From contig CAKZWQ010000035.1 of assembly GCA_937921935.1 (NCBI GenBank), positions 1 to 56,575 of the forward strand: a DNA stretch of 56,575 nt, given 5' to 3'. The position numbers and the translations under genes are program-made. Positions 16,582 through 27,513 of this stretch are shown here, in pieces. The notes beneath the pieces were generated by a model that saw only the letters and a list, made by a program, of their open reading frames with translations, had not been told where the DNA came from and searched no databases. This DNA is from an uncultured Gammaproteobacteria bacterium (lineage in GTDB: Bacteria; Pseudomonadota; Gammaproteobacteria; Steroidobacterales; GCA-2729495). Each line of letters begins with the position of its first letter. The stretch's first letter is position 1.

Positions 16582-17763
16582 CTAGGGGGCTTCCAGGGCG
16601 ATCGCCAGGGCTTCGCCGCCGCCGATACAGATGGCAGCTATACCTCGCTTGACGCCGCGATGGCGCAGGGCATGCACAAGGGTGGTGACAATGCGCGCAC
16701 CGCTGGCACCAATGGGGTGTCCCAGGGCGCAGGCTCCGCCATTAACGTTGACCCGCCGGCGATCCAGGCCGACATCGTGAATGGCTGCCATGGTGACGCA
16801 GGCGAAGGCTTCGTTGACTTCATACAGATCCACGTCTTCTGCCGTCCAGCCCAGCTGCTCATGCAACTTGCGGATCGCACCCACAGGGGCCGTGGTAAAC
16901 CATTCCGGTTCATGGGAATGACTGCTGTGACCCGCAACCCGAGCCAGCACCTCGAGCTTGCGCTGATGAGCCTCGGTCGCGGTCATCAATACCAGGGAGG
17001 CTGCGCCGTCAGCAATAGATGATGAGCTGGCAGCGGTTACCGTGCCGTCCTTGGCGAAAGCCGGCCGCAGGGTCGGGATGCGGTCGATTTTTGCGCGCAA
17101 GGGTTCTTCATCCTGTGCGACCACCGTTTCGCCCGTGCGGTTTGTGACTGTCACCGGCGTGATCTCATCGGCAAAAGCGCCCGAGCTGGCGGCGGCCAAT
17201 GCGCGCTCCACGGAACTGACTGCGAACTCATCCTGCTGCTCGCGGCTGAAGCTGTATCGCTGCGCGGTGGCTTCGCCGAAACTGCCCATCATCTCGCCGT
17301 CATAAGCGTTCGTCAGGCCATCGAAAAACATGTGATCAATCACCTGCTGATGGCCCATGCGATAGCCTTCGCGTGCTTTGGGCAGCAGGTAGGGGGCGCC
17401 GCTCATGGATTCCATGCCGCCGGCCAGAACCACGGAGGCACTGCCGGCGCGCAGCAGGTCAACGCCCAGGGTGGCGGCCCGCAGGCCTGAGCCGCAGACC
17501 TTATTAATGGTGGTGCAGTCCACCTGTTGTGCCAGGCCGGCTGCCAGGGCTGCCTGCCGTGCCGGCGCCTGGCCAAGGCCTGCCTGCAGCACGCAGCCGA
17601 TCAGGGCATGGCTGATATCGGCACTGTCGATGCCGGTGTCGGCCAGGCACGCCCGGGTGGCGGCGGCAGATAACTCGGTTGCGCTGACCGTGCTCAAGGC
17701 GCCCTGAAAAGCCCCGATGGGGGTACGGCGGGCGGCGACGATGACGACATCTTCCTGGCTCAC
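16582..17763 (-). CDS. Acetyl-CoA C-acetyltransferase (thiolase)
   Basis: A 393-residue thiolase that condenses or cleaves acetoacetyl-CoA-type substrates. The acylated Cys90 sits in INKVCGSGLRA; the later motifs NGGACALGHPIGASGAR and CIGGGEALAIALE supply the second His and the general acid/base Cys. Length and motif order fit biosynthetic thiolases such as AtoB and PhaA; without phaB or fadB nearby the direction cannot be fixed. It is on the minus strand, convergent with ETF-QO, and lies 54 bases downstream of nothing on its own strand apart from the acyltransferase gene, which it does not overlap. Confidence 0.93.
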   Translation of the reverse strand: MSQEDVVIVAARRTPIGAFQGALSTVSATELSAAATRACLADTGIDSADISHALIGCVLQAGLGQAPARQAALAAGLAQQVDCTTINKVCGSGLRAATLGVDLLRAGSASVVLAGGMESMSGAPYLLPKAREGYRMGHQQVIDHMFFDGLTNAYDGEMMGSFGEATAQRYSFSREQQDEFAVSSVERALAAASSGAFADEITPVTVTNRTGETVVAQDEEPLRAKIDRIPTLRPAFAKDGTVTAASSSSIADGAASLVLMTATEAHQRKLEVLARVAGHSSHSHEPEWFTTAPVGAIRKLHEQLGWTAEDVDLYEVNEAFACVTMAAIHDVGLDRRRVNVNGGACALGHPIGASGARIVTTLVHALRHRGVKRGIAAICIGGGEALAIALEAP

Positions 17764-17817
17764 GGTGTCTCCCTGGCTGCGGTCGCAAATTCAGCGCCCG
17801 GCGAAATGAACGGCGGA

Positions 17818-18582
17818 TTATGCGGGGCTGTCTGGCTCGCGCCAAGCTTCCAGCGCCTTGGGATCCAGATCCGGTTCACCCAGATTGGCCAGTATTTTTC
17901 GCCGGCTCCGGGCAATCAGCTCCGGTGTCTTGGCGCCTGCCGTATCCACGATGGGCGCTTGAATGCTCACGACGAGTGGGCCGGGACGCGGCAGGCGATG
18001 GTGGGCCGGCAGCATGTCCCGGCTGCCCTGGATTACCACGGGTACCAGGGGGACTTCGCCGCGCCGGGCTGCATTGAAGGCGCCGGAATGGAAATGCCGC
18101 AGGCCAGGGTCCAGATAAAAAGTGCCTTCAGGGAAAAATACCAGGGAGTTACCGGTGCCGGCCTGCCTCAGAATCCGGCGCGCATCGCTGGCTCCCTGCC
18201 GGCCCCGGTCGCGATCGAGGAACTCCGAGCCGACGCGCCTCAGGAGGAAATTCGCCACGGGTACCTTGGTCATTTCACGCTTGATGACGAAACTGAATCG
18301 CGGCGGCAGGGCGGCGGTCAAAATAACACCGTCCAGATAGCTCGCGTGATTGGACACGATGATGCAGTCGCCCTTGGGCAGGTTCTCCAGCCCTTCAACC
18401 CGGGGCAGGACGCCGCAGCCGGCCAGGGTCAGCCGGCCGGCAGAGCGGACCAGCTGACGCCGCCACGCCAACTTGGGCAGCACGCTCAGCAGCAGCAGTG
18501 TGGGCACGGTCACGGCAAAGAACAGCCCGGCCGCGAATAATCCCCATAGGCGAAGCGCCAGGCGACCCGGGAACTGGGTCAC
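17818..18582 (-). CDS. 1-acyl-sn-glycerol-3-phosphate acyltransferase-like protein (PlsC family)
   Basis: A 254-residue membrane-associated acyltransferase. The catalytic HX4D motif is His79-Asp84 in SNHASYLDGV, and the substrate-binding FPEGTF motif follows near residue 155. One hydrophobic segment spans about residues 10-38. Enzymes of this group acylate lysophosphatidic acid during phospholipid synthesis, and others act on lysophospholipids or ornithine lipids. A second copy elsewhere could be the main PlsC, so the exact acceptor is uncertain. It transcribes away from xerD and is separated from it by 252 bases. Confidence 0.87.
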   Translation of the reverse strand: MTQFPGRLALRLWGLFAAGLFFAVTVPTLLLLSVLPKLAWRRQLVRSAGRLTLAGCGVLPRVEGLENLPKGDCIIVSNHASYLDGVILTAALPPRFSFVIKREMTKVPVANFLLRRVGSEFLDRDRGRQGASDARRILRQAGTGNSLVFFPEGTFYLDPGLRHFHSGAFNAARRGEVPLVPVVIQGSRDMLPAHHRLPRPGPLVVSIQAPIVDTAGAKTPELIARSRRKILANLGEPDLDPKALEAWREPDSPA

Positions 18583-18834
18583 AGGCCGGCCCCCCGCCCG
18601 CAGCGTTTATGTAATCCCTTGATATGTTTTGTGAAACCAGTCACGGCAGACCCTCTGGACCCCGCCCCATACTGGCCCCTCATCAGAACCGCTAAGGATT
18701 AGCGGCGTTGGTGCCGCAAAGCGGTATCAATGTAAGCGTAGGGACGTGCGAGGCGACGGGGCTAATTATCGACGCGCGCATGATTAAGGATCAATCCCGT
18801 TTTACGGGATTGCTGGGAGCTTTGGACTGAAGTA
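18583..18834. other. Intergenic region between the acyltransferase and xerD, with small inverted repeats
   Basis: No open frame with family resemblance is visible. The stretch contains two small hairpins: CCGCTA-5-TAGCGG at about 18690-18706 and a perfect 8-bp stem at 18792-18812. Divergent promoters for the acyltransferase and xerD must lie here, but I cannot choose convincing -35 and -10 elements. Confidence 0.5.
18792..18812. repeat. Perfect inverted repeat (8-bp arms, 5-base centre) before xerD
   Basis: The arms CAATCCCG and CGGGATTG flank TTTTA, ending 22 bases before the xerD start. There is no T-run after it on either strand, so it is not a standard terminator. It could be an operator or a leader hairpin. 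A similar arm sequence appears before tRNA-Leu at 27521-27540. Confidence 0.5.
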
Positions 18835-19773
18835 ATGTCAAGCGCATCTGCAAATAGACCGGCCGCGTCCAACGCGCCTGCTGGGTCCCCCGAGGCGATC
18901 ATCGACAAATTTCTCGATGCCATCTGGATGGAAAGGGGCTTGTCCACCAATACGCTGGGCGCCTATCGTGCCGATCTGGTGGCTTTGAAAAGGTGGCTCG
19001 CCCAGCGCGATGTCAGCCTGATTTTCGCGACCCGCGCCGATCTGCTGGCCTTCATTGCCTGGCGGACCGAATCCGGCGCAAAACCGCGTTCCACGGCACG
19101 GCAGCTGTCCAGCTTCCGCCGTTTTTATCGATTCCTGCTGCGCGAAGGCACCATCGGCGAGGATCCGACCCTCAAGATTGAAATGCCGAAGGTTGGTCGC
19201 TCGCTGCCCGTATCCCTGAGCGAGGCTGAAGTGGATGCCTTGCTCGGCGCCCCTGAGACGGGTGACCCCCTGGGCCATCGCGATCGGGCCATGCTGGAGT
19301 TGCTGTATGCAACAGGTTTGCGTGTGTCCGAGCTGATTAACCTCGAGCAGAGCCAGGTCAACCTGAACCAGGGTGTGCTGCGTATTACCGGCAAGGGTGA
19401 CCGGGAACGCCTGATCCCCATCGGTGAGGAAGCCCAGCGCTGGTTACGTGATTTCATGAGCGGTCCGCGGGTGGAAATCCTGCTGGAACGTCAGACCGAT
19501 TATCTGTTTCCAACCCGCCGGGGCGATCGCATGACGCGGCAGGCCTTCTGGCACATCATCAAGCGCTATGCCAAAAAGGCCGAGATCAAGGGCAAGATGT
19601 CACCGCACACTCTGCGGCACGCATTTGCCACGCATCTGCTCAATCATGGTGCCGACCTGCGGGTCGTCCAGATGCTCCTCGGCCACAGTGACCTGTCCAC
19701 TACGCAGATATATACCCACGTGGCCAGGGAACGCATGAAAGAGCTGCACGCCCGGCATCATCCCCGCGGTTGA
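18835..19773 (+). CDS. xerD: Site-specific tyrosine recombinase XerD
   Basis: XerD acts with XerC at dif to resolve chromosome dimers. The 312-residue protein carries the full tyrosine recombinase set: Arg153 (ATGLRVSEL), Lys177 (TGKGDRE), His248 and Arg251 (PHTLRHAFATHLL), His274 (LGHSDLSTTQ) and the nucleophile Tyr283 (IYTHVARERMK). The N-terminal SAM-like DNA-binding domain covers about residues 18-110. The adjacent dsbC on the same strand reproduces the xerD-dsbC pairing of enterobacteria, which favours XerD over XerC or an integrase. No mobile element is seen nearby. Confidence 0.95.
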   Translation: MSSASANRPAASNAPAGSPEAIIDKFLDAIWMERGLSTNTLGAYRADLVALKRWLAQRDVSLIFATRADLLAFIAWRTESGAKPRSTARQLSSFRRFYRFLLREGTIGEDPTLKIEMPKVGRSLPVSLSEAEVDALLGAPETGDPLGHRDRAMLELLYATGLRVSELINLEQSQVNLNQGVLRITGKGDRERLIPIGEEAQRWLRDFMSGPRVEILLERQTDYLFPTRRGDRMTRQAFWHIIKRYAKKAEIKGKMSPHTLRHAFATHLLNHGADLRVVQMLLGHSDLSTTQIYTHVARERMKELHARHHPRG

Positions 19774-19889
19774 TGCTGCCCGCCGTCGGCGGGGCCCCAT
19801 GCTACTATCTCGCCGCCGCGCTGCCCGGAACCTTAGGGCGCCCGGTGTAGTCAATATCCGGTAACCAGGGGCCGACAGGACATTCATTC

Positions 19890-20609
19890 ATGGCACTCGT
19901 AAAGCGATTCTTAGCCGCGCTGCTGCTGGCGCTGGCCTTACCCCTCGCGACTTTCGCGCAAGATGACAAAGCGGCCTACATCGCCTCGCAACTGCCCGAG
20001 GTGAATGTGGAGGACGTCAGCCCGTCTCCCTTGCCCGGTATCTACGAAGTTCGTTACGGCCAGAATATTCTTTATGTGACTGAAGATGCCCGGTACATGG
20101 TGCAGGGCGACATTTTCGACCTGAAAACTGAAAAGAATGTGACGGAAGCACGCCGCACTGTGGCCCGCGTTTCGGCCATCGACGCCGTGGGCGAATCCAG
20201 CATGATTGTCTTTGAGCCTGATGGTGAGGCCGTGCGGACCATCACCGTGTTCACGGATATCGATTGCGGCTACTGCCGCAAGCTGCATCGCGAGATCGCT
20301 GACTACAACGAGCAGGGTTTTCGCGTGCGTTACCTGTTTTTCCCGCGCAGCGGCCCCAACACCGAAAGCTGGACCAAGGCGGATGAAGTCTGGTGCGCCG
20401 AAGATCGTAATTCAGCTTTGACCAAAGCCAAGCGCGGTGAGGTGGTTCAGGCTGCCGACTGTGGCGTTACGCCCGTGGATCAGCATTACCAGCTTGGGAA
20501 GTCGTTCGGGATTCGCGGCACGCCCGCCATCATTACTGAAGACGGCACCCTGATTCCCGGCTACGTGCCTGCCGACGATCTCATCGAGCGGATCGACGGC
20601 CAGTCCTGA
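19890..20609 (+). CDS. dsbC: Periplasmic thiol:disulfide interchange protein DsbC
   Basis: A 239-residue disulfide isomerase. It has a signal peptide (about residues 1-23, ending TFA), an N-terminal dimerisation domain and a thioredoxin fold with the active site Cys126-Gly-Tyr-Cys129. The cis-proline motif is RGTPAII near residue 212. A second cysteine pair, Cys169 and Cys191, matches the structural disulfide of E. coli DsbC. The protein corrects wrong disulfides in the periplasm and is kept reduced by DsbD, which is not in the window. It follows xerD by 116 bases and converges on fdxA. Confidence 0.94.
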   Translation: MALVKRFLAALLLALALPLATFAQDDKAAYIASQLPEVNVEDVSPSPLPGIYEVRYGQNILYVTEDARYMVQGDIFDLKTEKNVTEARRTVARVSAIDAVGESSMIVFEPDGEAVRTITVFTDIDCGYCRKLHREIADYNEQGFRVRYLFFPRSGPNTESWTKADEVWCAEDRNSALTKAKRGEVVQAADCGVTPVDQHYQLGKSFGIRGTPAIITEDGTLIPGYVPADDLIERIDGQS

Positions 20610-20621
20610 CGGTTGAGTGCG

Positions 20622-20656
20622 GCAGCGCGCCCTTCAAGGGTGGCGTGCGGCGCTGC
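20622..20656. terminator. Possible shared stem-loop between convergent dsbC and fdxA
   Basis: Arms GCAGCGC (20622-20628) and GCGCTGC (20650-20656) can pair around an inner CCC...GGG hairpin. It lies midway between the two stop codons and could serve both transcripts, but it has no T-run, so it may only protect 3' ends. Confidence 0.35.
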
Positions 20657-20668
20657 AATGGATTGCGC

Positions 20669-20992
20669 TTAGCGCTCCAGTAGCTTCAATTTGTCTGTCT
20701 TGTCTTTCCAGTCATCGGCGTCCGCCGGCGGCGTGCCGGCTTCGGTGATCACTGGCCACTGCTGGGACAGTTCGATGTTCAGTTCGAGGAACTGCTCCTG
20801 GCCCTTGGGGACTTCATCGTCCGCGTAGATGGCCTCGATGGGGCACTCGGGCTCGCACAGGGTGCAGTCAATGCACTCGTCGGGATCAATAACCAGCATG
20901 TTGGGGCCTTCGTGGAAACAATCCACAGGGCACACTTCCACGCAGTCCATGTACTTGCACTTGATGCAGTTTTCCGTCACGACGAAGGTCAT
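20669..20992 (-). CDS. fdxA: 7Fe-8S ferredoxin FdxA
   Basis: A 107-residue seven-iron ferredoxin. The first cluster region reads [18 protein letters not shown] and the second [15 protein letters not shown], the arrangement that binds one [3Fe-4S] and one [4Fe-4S] cluster. The C-terminal half ([13 protein letters not shown] onward) is characteristic of the Azotobacter FdI/FdxA type. The ATG at 20992 is preceded by GGAG at a good distance; a GTG four codons earlier overlaps that ribosome site. The electron partners are unknown. It converges on dsbC. Confidence 0.95.
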   Translation of the reverse strand: MTFVVTENCIKCKYMDCVEVCPVDCFHEGPNMLVIDPDECIDCTLCEPECPIEAIYADDEVPKGQEQFLELNIELSQQWPVITEAGTPPADADDWKDKTDKLKLLER

Positions 20993-21091
20993 TCTAGTCT
21001 CCACACGTCCGCGATCCCGCTCGCGGAAAACGCGCTACTTTATTGAATTGGCCGCCCGATGCAAAGCCTCATGGGGCATGAGTATATGGCC

Positions 21092-21634
21092 TCAGGATAT
21101 CCGCAGCCTGGTAGCCCTATCGAGGTGCAGGGCGCTGGTGCCCGCCCGCCGGTTCTCCAGGTAGCGCTCCAGGGCCAGGCGTATCGACGGAAAGGCCAGC
21201 TCGTCCCAGGGAATGTCTTCGGGCTGGAACAGCCGGGCCTCAAGGGTTTCCTCCCCGGCCGCAAACTCCGGGGTAGGCAGCCGGGCCTCGAAAAAGGCAT
21301 GGACCTGGCCCGCATGCACCACATCCACCAGGGCATACAGTGGCCCCAGTTCCACTCGCGCGCAGGCTTCTTCCCAGGTCTCGCGGGCTGCCGCTTCAGC
21401 CAGGCTCTCGCCCAGTTCCATGAAGCCGGCTGGTACCGTCCAGTAGCCGGAGCGGGGCTCGATTGAGCGCTTGCACAGCAGGATCTTGCCTTCATGGTCT
21501 GGCACACAGCCAACCACCAGGCGAGGATTCTGATAGTGAACGTTGCCGCAGCTGCCACAGATGAAGCGCGGCCGGTTGTCGCCCTCGGGGACCCGTGATT
21601 CGACAGGCTGACCGCACTCTCCGCAATAGTTCAT
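21092..21634 (-). CDS. Nudix hydrolase with N-terminal zinc ribbon
   Basis: A 180-residue protein. Cys4, Cys7, Cys26 and Cys29 form a zinc ribbon like that of NudC-related enzymes, and the Nudix box spans residues 70-92 (GFMELGESLAEAAARETWEE). In the box the Gly near the end is Cys91, a small departure from GX5EX7REUXEEXGU; all catalytic acidic residues remain. Zinc-ribbon Nudix proteins hydrolyse NADH, ADP-ribose or FAD; the substrate here is not known. It lies 99 bases upstream of fdxA on the same strand and is divergent from the SDR gene. Confidence 0.87.
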   Translation of the reverse strand: MNYCGECGQPVESRVPEGDNRPRFICGSCGNVHYQNPRLVVGCVPDHEGKILLCKRSIEPRSGYWTVPAGFMELGESLAEAAARETWEEACARVELGPLYALVDVVHAGQVHAFFEARLPTPEFAAGEETLEARLFQPEDIPWDELAFPSIRLALERYLENRRAGTSALHLDRATRLRIS

Positions 21635-21713
21635 GGCTCAAGGGTAAAAGATCAGCGCAGGCGGCGCGAGGCGCCCGTTGACAGCGCCGCGCCGGCGGCA
21701 GAAGGTGCAATTC

Positions 21714-22433
21714 ATGAGCAGACATTCGGCACTGATCGTCGGCGCGGGCGAGGGAATCGGCGCTGCCCTGACGCAGGAATTGCTGGCCGCGGACCTGAAT
21801 GTGGCCCTCGTGCGGCGCGATGCCCAGGCGCTGGAGCGCCTGACCGCAAGCTTTACTGCTGCTGACCGGGTCAAGGGCTTCGCCCTGGATGCCGCGGAGG
21901 GTGAAGGGGTTGAGACCGTGCTTGACGAGGCTGAGTCGCAATTAGGGCCCCTGGAGCTGGTCGTTTACAACGTGGCTGATTACGTCATGGGGCCGGTCCT
22001 GGAGCTCAGTCCTGAGCAGTTTCAGTCCGCCGCGCGCATTACCCACGGCGCCTTCCTGACGGGCCGTGCGGCGGCCCGAAGGATGCAGGCCCGGGGCCGG
22101 GGCACCATTCTGTTTACCACCTCCACCGCCAGCCTGCGAGGCCGGGTGGGCAATGCGGCACTGGCCAGTGCGAGATTCGCCCTGCGGGGCCTGGTGGAGT
22201 GCCTGGCCAGGGAGATGGCCCCGATCGGCGTGCATGTCGCCCTGATCGTGCTGGACAGCATGATTGACACGCCGGCTCTGCGAGCCGCCATGCCCGATGC
22301 AGCAGAGCGCTATGGTCCGGATCGCCTGATGCCGACCCGGGCCGTTGCCGAGCATTGTCTGCAATTGCATCGTCAGCCTGCCGGCGCCTGGACCTTTCAC
22401 TCCGAACTGCGCCCGCGGGCTGCCGAGTGGTAG
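21714..22433 (+). CDS. Atypical short-chain dehydrogenase/reductase-like protein lacking catalytic Tyr and Lys
   Basis: A 239-residue Rossmann protein. The nucleotide-binding motif is GAGEGIGAAL at about residues 8-17, and a YNVADYV stretch replaces the usual NNAG region. Where SDR enzymes have YxxxK before the helix FALRGL, this protein has LASAR-FALRGL, so the catalytic Tyr is Leu and the Lys is Arg. The later HVALIVLDSMIDTP stretch matches a known atypical SDR branch with IDTP after the sheet. It may bind NAD(P)(H) without redox chemistry, or use other residues. ATG 21714 is preferred because the family starts there. The gene is monocistronic, and its upstream neighbour is divergent. Confidence 0.82.
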   Translation: MSRHSALIVGAGEGIGAALTQELLAADLNVALVRRDAQALERLTASFTAADRVKGFALDAAEGEGVETVLDEAESQLGPLELVVYNVADYVMGPVLELSPEQFQSAARITHGAFLTGRAAARRMQARGRGTILFTTSTASLRGRVGNAALASARFALRGLVECLAREMAPIGVHVALIVLDSMIDTPALRAAMPDAAERYGPDRLMPTRAVAEHCLQLHRQPAGAWTFHSELRPRAAEW

Positions 22434-22483
22434 GCCTCAGGGCTGCCAATTGCCGGGCCATGAGGCCGGGCTGTGAGTTTGAC

Positions 22484-22514
22484 TTGCTTTTGTCTGGCCG
22501 GTATCTGCTATAGT
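22484..22514 (+). promoter_or_regulatory. Candidate extended -10 promoter for rhlE
   Basis: TGCTATAGT at 22506-22514 is a strong extended -10 element. A TTGCTT at 22484-22489 could serve as a weak -35 with a long 19-base spacer; TTGACT at 22479 is a better match but 24 bases away. A transcript from here would have a leader of about 130 bases. Confidence 0.55.
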
Positions 22515-22519
22515 CGCCG

Positions 22520-22650
22520 CGCCCGAACGCACTTCGGTCTGCGTTCGACCTAATTAGCCATCCTGGCTAGCCAAGAAATCCTGGTGATCTTGCCCCGACC
22601 GTACCCGCGCTTGTGCGCTGGGCAGGCGGATCACGGAGCACACATACAAA
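22520..22650 (+). promoter_or_regulatory. Long structured 5' leader of rhlE
   Basis: The leader holds a perfect 8-bp hairpin, CGAACGCA/TGCGTTCG (22524-22547), and a second 6-bp hairpin, TAGCCA/TGGCTA (22555-22569). The ribosome site GGAG lies 12 bases before the ATG. Cold-shock and RNA-helicase genes often have such leaders, so temperature-dependent or autogenous control is possible. Confidence 0.45.
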
Positions 22651-23901
22651 ATGTCTTTTGATTCCCTCGGCCTTGAGGCCGAACTGCTGCGTGCTGTGCG
22701 CGAGCAAGGCTACGACGAGCCGACGCCCGTGCAGCGCGAAGCCATCCCCGCCATTCTGGCGGGCCGCGATTTACTTGCCGGCGCCCAGACGGGTACCGGC
22801 AAAACCGCCGCCTTCGCCCTGCCGCTACTCCAGCGTCTGGCTGCTGCCGGCCCTTCACAGGGCAAGCGCCGCGTGCGTGCCCTGATTCTCACGCCCACGC
22901 GTGAACTGGCCGCCCAGGTGGCCGCCAGCGTGCAAACCTATGGCCAGCATCTGTCGCTGCGTTCGACGGTGATTTTCGGCGGTGTGGGTATTAATCCGCA
23001 GATTTCTGCCTTGCACCGGGGCGTGGATGTCGTGGTGGCAACACCCGGGCGTTTGCTCGATCACGCCTCCCAGCAAACAGTGAATCTGTCCAACGTGGAG
23101 ACCCTGATCCTCGACGAAGCGGATCGCATGCTCGACATGGGCTTTCTGCGCGACATCCGCCGGATTCTGTCCTTGCTGCCCAAGCAGCGACAGAACCTGC
23201 TGTTCTCGGCAACCTATGCGCCGGAAATCCGGCAACTGGCCAATCAGTTACTGGATGATCCCGTCTCGGTGCAGGTCGCGCCGCGCAACGCCACGGCAGA
23301 ACGTGTCGATCAACTGGTGTTTCCGTTGGACAAGGGGCGCAAGCGCGAATTCCTGTCCCATATGATCGGTCAGCGAAACTGGCGCCAGGTGCTGGTCTTT
23401 ACGCGCACCAAGCACGGTGCCAACCGACTGGTCCAGCAACTCGAACGCGATGGGCTCAGTGCCCTGGCCATTCATGGCAACAAAAGTCAGGGTGCGCGCA
23501 CGCGAGCTTTGGCCGGCTTCAAGAACGGTACGGTACGCGTGCTGGTGGCCACGGATATAGCCGCGCGTGGCCTGGATATCGATCAGCTTCCCCATGTTGT
23601 GAACTATGAACTGCCCAACGTGCCTGAAGACTACGTTCATCGCATCGGGCGCACCGGGCGTGCCGGTCGCGAAGGTCAGGCCGTTTCGCTGGTTTGCGCC
23701 GAGGAAACGGATTACCTGCGTGGCATCGAGCGCTTGATCAAGCGAGATATTCCCCAGGAAGTCGTTGCCGGCTATGAGCCCGTGACACCCCTGGGTAAGG
23801 CGGTGCAACTGGGCCGGCCAGGCTCCGGGCCCAGACGTCCGGCCGGCAACAGCAACCGGCGGCGACGCGGACGCAGTGGCGCCCGCCGCGCAGCCAGCTG
23901 A
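22651..23901 (+). CDS. rhlE: DEAD-box ATP-dependent RNA helicase RhlE
   Basis: A 416-residue helicase core with a short basic tail. Motifs in order: Q motif ([10 protein letters not shown]), AQTGTGKT at 45-52, [21 protein letters not shown] at 155-158, SAT at 186-188 and HRIGRTGR near residue 330. The opening SFDSLGL and the tail rich in Arg, Gly and Asn (about 395-416) fit RhlE, which acts in ribosome assembly and RNA turnover; SrmB or RhlB-like roles cannot be excluded. The gene follows a long structured leader and is followed 31 bases later by typA, so the two may be co-transcribed. Confidence 0.92.
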   Translation: MSFDSLGLEAELLRAVREQGYDEPTPVQREAIPAILAGRDLLAGAQTGTGKTAAFALPLLQRLAAAGPSQGKRRVRALILTPTRELAAQVAASVQTYGQHLSLRSTVIFGGVGINPQISALHRGVDVVVATPGRLLDHASQQTVNLSNVETLILDEADRMLDMGFLRDIRRILSLLPKQRQNLLFSATYAPEIRQLANQLLDDPVSVQVAPRNATAERVDQLVFPLDKGRKREFLSHMIGQRNWRQVLVFTRTKHGANRLVQQLERDGLSALAIHGNKSQGARTRALAGFKNGTVRVLVATDIAARGLDIDQLPHVVNYELPNVPEDYVHRIGRTGRAGREGQAVSLVCAEETDYLRGIERLIKRDIPQEVVAGYEPVTPLGKAVQLGRPGSGPRRPAGNSNRRRRGRSGARRAAS

Positions 23902-23932
23902 AGCCCCCGATAAAACGACACGGAATAGCGAT

Positions 23933-25756
<1,824 letters not shown>

Positions 25757-25760
25757 TTGA

Positions 25761-27389
25761 GTGTCAGAAGCCGCCAATAATTCAGCCGGGTTGAGCAGCC
25801 TGCAAAAGGAAGTTGCTGCGCGCCGGACTTTTGCAATTATTTCTCACCCGGATGCGGGTAAAACCACGCTCACGGAAAAGCTGCTGTTGTTCGGTGGCGC
25901 CATCCAGCTGGCCGGTGCAGTCAAGGCGCGTCGCGCGTCGCGGCATGCGACTTCTGACTGGATGGAGATCGAAAAGCAGCGCGGGATCTCCGTGACCAGT
26001 TCCGTCATGCAGTTCGAGTACGCGGGTCATACGATCAACCTGCTGGATACCCCGGGTCACCAGGACTTCTCTGAAGATACCTACCGGGTGCTGACGGCCG
26101 TGGACGCGGCGGTCATGGTGATCGATGCCGCCAAGGGTGTGGAAGCCCAGACCATCAAACTGCTCGAGGTGTGCCGGCTGCGGAATACGCCGATCATCAC
26201 GTTCGTCAACAAGTTCGACCGCGAGGTCCGCGGTCCCCTGGATATCCTGGCTGAGGTGGAAGAGACCCTGGGTATCGATTGCGCCCCAGTCACCTGGCCT
26301 GTGGGCATGGGCAAGACCTTCCGGGGTGTTTATCACTTACTCGAAGATCGCTTGCTGAGATTCACGGCCGGTCAAAAACGGGTCGGCGATGCCGGTGAGT
26401 TAATCGAAGGCCTCGATAATCCAAGGCTGGCAGAATTGTTTCCCAACGAGGTCGAGCGGCTACACGAAGAGGTAGAGCTGATTCGTGACGCGAGTGCTCC
26501 CTTCGACCTGGAGCTGTTTCTGGCCGGGATGCAGACGCCGGTCTTTTTCGGCTCCGGCATTAATAATTTCGGCGTACAGGAAGTGCTGCAGGCGCTGCTG
26601 GACTGGGCGCCGTCGCCTCAACCCAGGCCGGCTCAGCAGCGTGATGTGGAGCCGGACGAGAGCCCCTTCAGTGGTTTCGTCTTCAAGATCCAGGCCAACA
26701 TGGATCCCAAGCATCGCGACCGCATCGCTTTCTTCCGGGTTTGCTCCGGGCGATATCGACCGGCCATGAAAGTGCAGCATTTGCGCCTCGGGCGGGAAAT
26801 GCGCGTGGGCAATGCCACCACTTTCATGGCCAACGAACGCGTAAAGAGCGAGGAAGCGGTAGCCGGCGACATCATCGGCATTCACAACCATGGCCAGCTG
26901 CAGATCGGGGATACGCTGACAGAAGGCGAGACCCTGAGCTTCCGCGGCATTCCTTACTTCGCACCCGAATTATTCATGGGGGTGCGGCCGCGTGATCCAT
27001 TCAAGGCCAAGCAACTGCAGAAAGGCTTGCAGGAACTGGGCGAGGAGGGCGCCGTGCAGGTGTTTACCCTGGCGTCGGGGCGGATCGTGCTGGGAGCTGT
27101 TGGGCAGCTGCAGTTTGAGATCGTTGCTCACCGCCTGAAAGGTGAGTACAACGTGGACGCCGTCAACGAAAGCGTTGCGCTGCACACGGCCCGCTGGCTG
27201 ACTTTTCCGGATGCGGCGACTCGCAGCGACTTCGAAAAGCAGGAAAGTGCTTCACTGGGTAAGGACGTGGACGGCAACCCCGTCTTTCTTGCCACCAACC
27301 GCTACAACCTGGAGCTGGCGGAAGAGCGCTGGCCCAAGGTGCAGTTCCATGCGACTCGAGAGCATGGGGAAGTTCTGTCCCAGGGGTAA
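25761..27389 (+). CDS. prfC: Peptide chain release factor 3
   Basis: RF3 is a GTPase that removes RF1 and RF2 from the ribosome after termination. The 542-residue length fits (E. coli 529). Motifs: SHPDAGKT at 28-35, the [12 protein letters not shown] switch I region, [14 protein letters not shown] and [10 protein letters not shown]. The start is GTG at 25761, four bases after the typA stop. Three functionally related genes (rhlE, typA, prfC) therefore sit in a row and probably form one transcription unit. The gene is followed by tRNA-Leu on the other strand. Confidence 0.96.
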   Translation: MSEAANNSAGLSSLQKEVAARRTFAIISHPDAGKTTLTEKLLLFGGAIQLAGAVKARRASRHATSDWMEIEKQRGISVTSSVMQFEYAGHTINLLDTPGHQDFSEDTYRVLTAVDAAVMVIDAAKGVEAQTIKLLEVCRLRNTPIITFVNKFDREVRGPLDILAEVEETLGIDCAPVTWPVGMGKTFRGVYHLLEDRLLRFTAGQKRVGDAGELIEGLDNPRLAELFPNEVERLHEEVELIRDASAPFDLELFLAGMQTPVFFGSGINNFGVQEVLQALLDWAPSPQPRPAQQRDVEPDESPFSGFVFKIQANMDPKHRDRIAFFRVCSGRYRPAMKVQHLRLGREMRVGNATTFMANERVKSEEAVAGDIIGIHNHGQLQIGDTLTEGETLSFRGIPYFAPELFMGVRPRDPFKAKQLQKGLQELGEEGAVQVFTLASGRIVLGAVGQLQFEIVAHRLKGEYNVDAVNESVALHTARWLTFPDAATRSDFEKQESASLGKDVDGNPVFLATNRYNLELAEERWPKVQFHATREHGEVLSQG

Positions 27390-27407
27390 ACCTGGCTGAA
27401 CTTAAGA

Positions 27408-27494
27408 TGGTGCCGGGAGGGGGAATCGAACCCCCACTCTGTTGCCAGAACCGGATTTTGAGTCCGGCGCGTCTACCAGTTCCGCCATCCCGGC
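27408..27494 (-). tRNA. tRNA-Leu (anticodon CAA)
   Basis: An 87-base cloverleaf on the minus strand. Acceptor GCCGGGA pairs with TCCCGGC, the 3' CCA is encoded, and the anticodon stem CCGGA/TCCGG encloses the loop CTCAAAA, giving anticodon CAA (codon UUG). The long variable arm and the GGTTCGATTCC T-arm are standard for class II tRNA-Leu. Confidence 0.97.
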
Positions 27495-27513
27495 CAAGGG
27501 CGCAGATCCTAGC

